A stretch of DNA of 64,000 nucleotides from contig NZ_JAHCKL010000005.1 in the NCBI RefSeq assembly GCF_026125785.1, forward strand, positions 124,001 through 188,000, in the 5' to 3' direction. Positions 57,674 through 64,000 of the stretch are shown here, in pieces; positions within the stretch are counted from its first letter, which is position 1; every line of letters begins with the position of its first letter. The translations under genes and the position numbers were made by a program. The DNA is from Hydrogenophaga sp. GTDB lineage: Bacteria; Pseudomonadota; Gammaproteobacteria; Burkholderiales; Burkholderiaceae_C. The notes beneath the pieces are model-generated. The model worked only from the letters and a program-made list of their open reading frames with translations. It was not told the DNA's origin and did not search any database.

Positions 57674-58749
57674 GAAGGGCTGAAACAGGTGGGTGCCGAA
57701 GGTGGCATGGTCTCGGAGAGGGTGTTCTTGGCATGGGCCACAGCCATGTCGCGCGGCAAGGGCACGGCGTTCTTGACCGCCAGCACCTCGGCCATGACGC
57801 TGACGGCGATCTCGGCCGGGGTCTTGCTGCCGATGTAGATACCGATCGGCCCGCGCAGACGCGCCAGGCTTTGGGGTGTCTGGTCAAAGTGCTCGATCAT
57901 GCGCGCGTGGCGGGCTTCGTTGTTGCGCCGCGAGCCGATGGCGCCGACGTAGAAGGCTTCGGTCTCCAGGGCCTCCAGCAGCGCGAGATCGTCGAGCTTG
58001 GGATCGTGCGTGAGCGCGATCACGCAGGTGCGTCGGTCCACGTGGAAGGCTCGCACCACATCGTCGGGCATCTCGGTCAGCAAGGTGACGTTGGGCACGG
58101 CCCAGGCGCTGCGGTACTCCTCGCGCGGGTCGCAGACCGTGACCGCGAAGCCGCAGAACAGCGCCATGGTGGACAGGTATTCGGTGAGCTGGCCCGCGCC
58201 GATCAGCAGCATGCGGTACTCGGGGCCGAAGGTGTTGCTCAACCACTGGCCGTCTTCGGCCAGGGCGGCCGGCGTGGCCGCGGCGCGCAGTTCCACACGG
58301 CCCGTGGCCAGCTCGGTGCGCCGCTCCACCAGGTGGCCCTCTGACAGGCTTTGCACCAGCTCGGCCAGCGAGGCGGCGTCGGGGTTGAACTCCAGCACCA
58401 GTTCCAGCGTGCCGCCGCAGGGCAGGCCGAAGCGGTGCGCCTCATCGGCACTCACCCCGTATTTCACCCGTTCGGGGGGTCCCTGCGGGATGTCGTGCGT
58501 GATGCCAGGCGTGGCGGATGTTCCGGGTGCCGGCTGGTGCGCGCGGCTGTAGCGGTAGATCAGGTCGTCCTCGATGCAACCGCCCGAGACCGAGCCGACC
58601 ACCGCACCGTTCTCGCACAGCGCCATGACGGACCCGACTGGGCGCGGTGACGAGCCCCAGGTGCGCACCACCGTGGCCAGCAACGCCCGCCGGCCCTGGG
58701 TACGCCAGCCTTGCAGGCTGCGCAGGACGGTGACGTCGAGGTTTTCCAT
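57670..58749 (-). CDS. coxI: XdhC/CoxI family molybdenum-enzyme maturation protein
   Basis: 359 residues. The XdhC N-terminus has LLATVVRTWGSSPRPVGSVM and VGSVSGGCIEDDLI, with the conserved Cys. A Rossmann part follows (MLLIGAGQLTEYLSTMALFC). YVGAIGSRRNNEARHARM and GIYIGSKTPAEIAVSVMAEV end it. It inserts sulfurated cofactor into the molybdenum hydroxylase. Confidence 0.9.
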   Translation of the reverse strand: MENLDVTVLRSLQGWRTQGRRALLATVVRTWGSSPRPVGSVMALCENGAVVGSVSGGCIEDDLIYRYSRAHQPAPGTSATPGITHDIPQGPPERVKYGVSADEAHRFGLPCGGTLELVLEFNPDAASLAELVQSLSEGHLVERRTELATGRVELRAAATPAALAEDGQWLSNTFGPEYRMLLIGAGQLTEYLSTMALFCGFAVTVCDPREEYRSAWAVPNVTLLTEMPDDVVRAFHVDRRTCVIALTHDPKLDDLALLEALETEAFYVGAIGSRRNNEARHARMIEHFDQTPQSLARLRGPIGIYIGSKTPAEIAVSVMAEVLAVKNAVPLPRDMAVAHAKNTLSETMPPSAPTCFSPS

Positions 58750-58754
58750 GGCAT

Positions 58755-59333
58755 TCAGCTCCGCATGGCCAGGTAGATGCCCAGCGCGACGGCCGCCGCA
58801 ATGGCGCCCCAGACCCAGGCCGGCATGCCCCCGCCGCCGCTGGTCTGCTGGGGTGGGGGCGGGGCAGTGTCCGCGCCAGTGGCCGGGGGATGGCGGCGCA
58901 GCAGCTCTTCCTCGAAACGGCGGAAGAAATCTTCGGCCAGGGACTTGGCCGCGCCGTCGATCAGGCGCTGGCCGAGCTGTGCGACCTTGCCGCCCACCGT
59001 GGCGTGCACCGTGTAGTTGAGTTCGCAACCGGTGTCGGCGGGCGTGAGCCGCACCGCCGATTCACCCTTGCCGAATCCGGCCACGCCGCCCTGGGCGTCG
59101 AAACCGATCTTGTACGACTCGGGCGGTTGTATGTCGGACAGCAGAACGCGGCCGTTGAAGCGCGCCGACACGGGGCCGATCTTGACGGCGGTCGTCACGG
59201 CGTAGGTGTTGGCTTCGGTCAGTTCGAATTTCTCGCAACCCGGGATGCAGGTCTTGAGGACGTCGGGGTCGTTCAGGGCGTCCCAGGCCTGCTGCTGGCT
59301 CACGGGGAGCGTGCGGCTTCCTTGCATGTCCAC
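58755..59333 (-). CDS. coxG: CoxG, SRPBCC membrane-anchored protein
   Basis: 192 residues from GTG 59333 behind AGGAGA. The SRPBCC domain (VSQQQAWDALNDPDVLKTCI, then PGCEKFELTEANTYAV) occupies about 1-145. A Pro/Gly linker and a C-terminal helix (WVWGAIAAAVALGIYLAM) anchor it. CoxG proteins attach CO-dehydrogenase-family enzymes to the membrane and bind quinone-like molecules. Confidence 0.9.
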   Translation of the reverse strand: MDMQGSRTLPVSQQQAWDALNDPDVLKTCIPGCEKFELTEANTYAVTTAVKIGPVSARFNGRVLLSDIQPPESYKIGFDAQGGVAGFGKGESAVRLTPADTGCELNYTVHATVGGKVAQLGQRLIDGAAKSLAEDFFRRFEEELLRRHPPATGADTAPPPPQQTSGGGGMPAWVWGAIAAAVALGIYLAMRS

Positions 59334-59381
59334 GGTGGTTTCTCCTGTCAGGTTCGTTGGATGGTGTGTGAAACGTGGTGT

Positions 59382-60560
59382 TCAGGCGCGCCGCATCAGG
59401 GCGGCCATGGCGCGCGCGAGGTCTTCCAGGTGGCTGAGGTTGTGCACCGCGAGCATGCCGTGGGCGTGCCGGTGCAGGACGGCCGCGCCGGTGGCCAGAG
59501 GGGCGTAGCCGTCGTAGCGCAACAGGGGGTTGAGCCAGAGCAGTTGCCGGCTGTGCCGGCCCAGCCAACGCAGTTCTTCTTCCAGCGTCTCGGGCGCTCC
59601 GGTGTCCAGGCCGTCGCTGATGAGCAAGACCACGGTGCGCCGGCCCACCAGACAGCGGGCGTGGTGGCGGCGCAGTTCGGCCAGCGCCTCGCCCAGCCGC
59701 GTACCACCGGCAAAGTCGGCAATGGCCGCATTGGCGGTCTCCAGCATCTGGTCGGTGTCGCTCAGGCGGAATGCGGCGCGCAGGTCCGTCAGGGTGGTGC
59801 CAAAGGCGAACGCGGTGCGCGGCGTGCCGCGCGTGGCCTGGTGCAGGAAGGCCAGCAACAGGCGTGCGTAGCGTTCCATGGAGCCGGAGATGTCGACCAG
59901 GATCAGCAGCGGCAAGGGTTGCGTGCGGCGCGACAGACGTGGCAGCAGCAGCAGTTCGCCACCGTGTCGCCGGGCCTGGTGCAGTGCGCGTGGCCAGTCG
60001 GGCCGATGACCGCGGAGCAGGCCGGCCTGTTCCCGGCGCGCGCGCACCGGCGGCAGAGGCAGGGGGATTTCTCGCACCAGCCGTTCGACCAGACGGAACT
60101 CGCTGGCCGACAGGCCGGCGAAGTCGGCATGGCGCAGCCGCTGCTGGTCGCTGGCCGTCATCGCGGCATCGAACTTCAGTTCCGCTTCGCCCTGGTTGGG
60201 CTGCGCGGCCTTGAGGCCGGCCACGCTCAGGGCTTCCTGCACGCGCGCCTTGCGCCGCGCCGGATGGGCCTTGGCGGCCTTGGGCAGCATCTGGGCGAGC
60301 AACTGCTGGGCGAGCTCGGGATTGCGAAACAAGGCCTCGAACATGTCATCAAACACGGCCATATCCTGCTGGCGGCTCACCAGCACGGCCTCCAGGGCGG
60401 ATCGCAGGTCGTCGCGCCGGTCCACGCCCACGGCCTGCGCGGCGCTGATGGCCAGCGCGATGCGGCTGCTGTCCACCGGCACGCCGGCGCGGCGCAGGGC
60501 ACGTCCGAAGGCGGTGATGTGGTCTGGCAGCTTGCCGCTGCGTGCGTCGCCGAGGATCAT
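59382..60560 (-). CDS. coxE: CoxE, von Willebrand A domain protein
   Basis: 392 residues. The VWA MIDAS motif LPLLILVDISGSMERYARLL is near residue 215, preceded by a basic middle region. The C-terminal half has RTVVLLISDGLDTGAPETLE. CoxE works with the CoxD AAA+ protein in assembling the [CuSMoO2]-type site. Confidence 0.9.
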   Translation of the reverse strand: MILGDARSGKLPDHITAFGRALRRAGVPVDSSRIALAISAAQAVGVDRRDDLRSALEAVLVSRQQDMAVFDDMFEALFRNPELAQQLLAQMLPKAAKAHPARRKARVQEALSVAGLKAAQPNQGEAELKFDAAMTASDQQRLRHADFAGLSASEFRLVERLVREIPLPLPPVRARREQAGLLRGHRPDWPRALHQARRHGGELLLLPRLSRRTQPLPLLILVDISGSMERYARLLLAFLHQATRGTPRTAFAFGTTLTDLRAAFRLSDTDQMLETANAAIADFAGGTRLGEALAELRRHHARCLVGRRTVVLLISDGLDTGAPETLEEELRWLGRHSRQLLWLNPLLRYDGYAPLATGAAVLHRHAHGMLAVHNLSHLEDLARAMAALMRRA

Positions 60561-60634
60561 GGGGATATCTCCTCAACCTCGGGGCTGCTCGCCCTGAGCC
60601 TGTTGACGGGCCGGGGGGAGGGGGTTGGCCGGGG

Positions 60635-60875
60635 CTTCGACAGGCTCAGCCCGAACGGAGGGGGGCTCAGCCCGAACGGAGGGGGGCTCAGCCCGAACGG
60701 AGGGGGGCTCAGCCCGAACGGAGGGGGGCTCAGTCCGGACGGAGGGGTGCTCAGTCCGCACGGAGGGGGGCTCAGCCCGAATGGAGGGGTGCTCAGTTCG
60801 AACGGAAGGGCGCTTGGCCCGAATGGAGAGGTGCCACCCCTGCATGGTGGGTTGCTCAGCCGGAACGGCGTCGGG
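60635..60875. repeat. 21-bp tandem repeat (about nine units) grown from a REP arm
   Basis: A REP-like arm CTTCGACAGGCTCAGCCCGAAC lies at 60635-60656. From 60645 the text CTCAGCCCGAACGGAGGGGGG repeats every 21 bp at 60645, 60666, 60687, 60708, 60729, 60750, 60771, 60792 and 60813, with growing divergence. It lies between coxD and coxE. It can be read as PPPFGLS heptads but has no start or ribosome site. Confidence 0.92.
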
Positions 60876-60890
60876 CGGCACTGGAACGGG

Positions 60891-61786
<896 letters not shown>

Positions 61787-61790
<4 letters not shown>

Positions 61791-62578
61791 CCATTGGCCT
61801 GGCGCACCGCAGCCTGGGTCTGCACCGTGACCAGGTGCGCGCGGTAGGCGGCGCTGGCATGCAGGTCGCCATTGATGTCGCTGGCGTCGATGGCCACGCC
61901 TTGCACCGCTTCGGGCGTGAAGCTCTTGCCCAGGGCGGTCTCCAGTCCCTTGTGGCGGAACACGCCATTGCCAGCACCGGTGATGGCCACGCGCGCGCCG
62001 CTGCCGGTGAGCGCCACGAACACGCCCACGAGCGCGAAACGCGAGGCTGGCTGGCGGAACTTGGCGTAGGCGGCCTTGGTGGGAATGGGAAAGCGGATGG
62101 CGGTGATGATCTCGCCCGGCTCCAGGGCGGTGGTGTAGAGACCCTGGAAGAAGTCGTCGGCGGCGATCTGTCGGCGGTCGGTGACGACCGTGGCACCGAG
62201 GCCGAGCACCGCGCTGGGGTAGCAGGCGGCGGGATCGTTGTTGGCCACCGATCCGCCGATGGTGCCGCGCGCGCGGACCTGGCGGTCGCCAATGCCGCCG
62301 GCCAGTGCGGCGAGGCCGGGAATGTGCTTGCGCACATCGGCGTTGTCGGCCACGTCCTGGTGGCAGGTCATGGCGCCAATGACCAGGTGCTGGCCATCGA
62401 CCTTGATGCCGCGCAGTTCGGCCACCCGGCCCAGGTCGACCAGGTTCTCGGGGCGCAGCAGCCGCTGCTTCATGGAGGCGATCAGGGTCTGGCCGCCGGC
62501 CAGGGGTTGCGCGCCGCCGCCCGCGATGCGCTTGACGTCGGCCAGGGAGGTGGGCTGTTCCAGCGTGAATGCGTACAT
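61787..62578 (-). CDS. coxM: CoxM, FAD-binding medium subunit of molybdenum hydroxylase
   Basis: 263 residues. AGGGAQPLAGGQTLIASMKQ and TIGGSVANNDPAACYPSAVL are the FAD motifs of CODH/xanthine-dehydrogenase medium subunits. It carries electrons from the Fe-S subunit to an acceptor. It lies 18 bp downstream of coxL. Confidence 0.93.
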
Positions 62579-62596
62579 GTCGGGTTCTCCTTCTGC

Positions 62597-64000
62597 TTAC
62601 TTCCTGGCGCCCTGGATGGCTTGCCAGACACGGTGCGGACTGGCGGGCATGTCCAGGTCTTTCACACCCAATGGCGCGAGGGCGTCGAGCACGGCGTTGA
62701 TCACCGCTGGCGGCGAGCCGATGGCGCCGGCCTCGCCGCAGCCCTTGGTGCCCAGCGGGTTGGTGGTGCAGGGCGTGACCACGTGGCCCAGTTGGAAGTC
62801 CGGGATGTCGTCGGCGCGTGGCATGGCGTAGTCCATGAAGGAGCCGGTCACCAGTTGGCCCGTGTCACGGTCATACACGCAGTGTTCCAGCAGCGCCTGG
62901 CCTATGCCTTGTGCCAGGCCGCCGTGCACCTGGCCCTCGACGATCATCGGATTGATGATGGTGCCGAAGTCGTCCACCGCGGTGAAACGGTCGATGCGCA
63001 CCACCCCGGTGTTGGGGTCCACCTCGACCTCGCAGATGTAGGTGCCGGCCGGGAAGGTGAAGTTGGTCGGGTCGTAGAAAGCGGTCTCGTTCAGGCCGGG
63101 CTCCAGCTTGTCCAGCGGGTAGTTGTGTGGCACGTAGGCGGTCAGCGCGACCTGGCCGAACGTGACCTTCTTGTCGGTGCCCTTGACGGTGAACTCGCCG
63201 TTGGCGAAGTCCACGTCGGCGTCGCTGGCCTCCATCAGGTGGGCCGCGATCTTCTTGGCCTTGGCCTCGATCTTGTCGAGAGCGCGCATGATGGCCGCGC
63301 CGCCCACCGAGATGGAGCGCGAGCCGTACGTGCCCATGCCGAAGGGCACGCGGCCGGTGTCGCCGTGCACGATGTCTACCTGCGACGGGTCCAGTCCCAG
63401 GCGCGAGGCCACCACCTGCGCGAAGGTGGTTTCGTGGCCCTGGCCGTGGCTGTGCGAGCCGGTGAACACGGTCACGCTGCCGGTGGGGTGAACCCGCACC
63501 TCGCCGCACTCGAACAGGCCGGCGCGCGCGCCGAGCGCCCCGGCGATGTTGCTGGGCGCGAGGCCGCAGGCCTCGATGTAGCTGCTGTAGCCCACACCGC
63601 GCAGCAGGCCTTTGGCTTTGGAGGCTTCCTTGCGCTGTGCCAGGCCGGCCACGTTGGCCATCTCGTTGGCCTTGCTCAGGCAGGCGCCGAAGTCGCCGGT
63701 GTCGTACTGCAGCGCCACCGGCGTCTGGTAGGGAAAGGCCGTGATGAAGTTGCGGCGGCGGATCTCGTCCTGAGGCAGCCCGGTTTCCCAGGCGGCGCGG
63801 CTGACGATGCGCTCCAGCAGGTAGGTGGCTTCAGGCCGGCCAGCGCCCCGGTAGGCGTCCACGGGGGCGGTGTTGGTGAACCAGGCGTCGACCTCCACAT
63901 AGACCTGCGGCGTGGTGTACTGGCCGGCGAGCAGGGTCGCGTACAGGATGGTGGGCACCGCCGTGGAGAAGGTGGAGAGGTAGGCGCCGAGGTTGGCGTC
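62597..64000 (-). CDS. coxL: CoxL-like molybdopterin large subunit, form II (5' end outside the window)
   Basis: About 467 C-terminal residues are visible; the frame is still open at 64000. The active-site loop reads AYRGAGR (63836-63856), the form II signature, and not the AYxCSFR of true form I CO dehydrogenases. [20 protein letters not shown] and [20 protein letters not shown] are the cofactor regions. It is thus a molybdenum hydroxylase of unknown substrate; CO oxidation is uncertain. The small subunit is presumably outside. Confidence 0.88.
   Translation of the reverse strand, partial: DANLGAYLSTFSTAVPTILYATLLAGQYTTPQVYVEVDAWFTNTAPVDAYRGAGRPEATYLLERIVSRAAWETGLPQDEIRRRNFITAFPYQTPVALQYDTGDFGACLSKANEMANVAGLAQRKEASKAKGLLRGVGYSSYIEACGLAPSNIAGALGARAGLFECGEVRVHPTGSVTVFTGSHSHGQGHETTFAQVVASRLGLDPSQVDIVHGDTGRVPFGMGTYGSRSISVGGAAIMRALDKIEAKAKKIAAHLMEASDADVDFANGEFTVKGTDKKVTFGQVALTAYVPHNYPLDKLEPGLNETAFYDPTNFTFPAGTYICEVEVDPNTGVVRIDRFTAVDDFGTIINPMIVEGQVHGGLAQGIGQALLEHCVYDRDTGQLVTGSFMDYAMPRADDIPDFQLGHVVTPCTTNPLGTKGCGEAGAIGSPPAVINAVLDALAPLGVKDLDMPASPHRVWQAIQGARK

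Noticed and set aside
62597..64000. True (form I) carbon monoxide dehydrogenase large subunit
   Set aside because: The active-site loop is AYRGAGR (form II) and lacks the AYxCSFR copper-ligating Cys.

Overview
The window looks like a chromosomal segment of a GC-rich betaproteobacterium of the family Comamonadaceae, possibly Hydrogenophaga or a close relative. The evidence is the dense Burkholderiales gene order (pyrG-kdsA-eno-ftsB, with hslO and coaBC nearby), REP-like palindromes whose arms read CTTCGACARGCTCAG, and GC-rich repeats of a kind seen in this family. The genus is inferred from gene content and is not certain.

Layout. 1-4.35 kb: small enzymes (DUF3297, VOC, DUF1428, RibD-type reductase, GNAT) and a NERD-UvrD helicase. 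4.7-9.8 kb: a less GC-rich accessory stretch with a DUF488 gene overlapping its convergent partner, a PIN-like gene with a coupled micro-ORF, an IS1595-type transposase, a three-way-junction hairpin and a NYN protein. 9.8-22.7 kb: two catabolic clusters, each with an orphan Bug-type (TctC) binding protein. One has an IclR regulator and a flavoprotein. The other has a LysR regulator, a MaoC-type hydratase, an isopenicillin-N-synthase-like dioxygenase and a VOC protein. dbpA, an ADP-forming acyl-CoA synthetase and a porin lie between and beside them. 22.8-34.4 kb: mostly housekeeping genes (tag, hslO, ftsB, eno, kdsA, pyrG, coaBC), with a methyltransferase between kdsA and eno.

34.4-54.9 kb is the centre of interest, a continuous selenium/formate locus. 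It encodes a formate dehydrogenase whose alpha subunit has an in-frame TGA (selenocysteine 196) followed by a SECIS-like hairpin, its beta and gamma subunits, FdhE, SelA, an ABC transporter of the putative selenate/phosphonate type that is translationally coupled to SelB, and tRNA-Sec (anticodon TCA). Embedded in the same reading direction are genes with no established selenium role: an acyl-CoA-dehydrogenase-like flavoprotein, a leaderless PhnD-like protein, a fusion of a Cys-less TusA-like domain to a di-iron ferritin-like domain, an exported FccB-like flavoprotein, a GcvH/LbpA-like lipoyl protein, a DsrE-like protein and a nitroreductase. My main hypothesis is that these form a selenium uptake and trafficking module supplying the selenoprotein FDH. 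A ModE-like regulator with a periplasmic-binding-protein domain closes the locus on the opposite strand. selD and fdhD are not in the window.

55-64 kb: DUF3597 and PsiF-like genes, a GAF-Fis regulator, then a minus-strand cox-type molybdenum hydroxylase operon (coxL form II, partial at the edge, then coxM, coxD, coxE, coxG, xdhC/coxI and a mocA-like gene), interrupted between coxD and coxE by a 21-bp tandem repeat that appears to have grown out of a REP arm.
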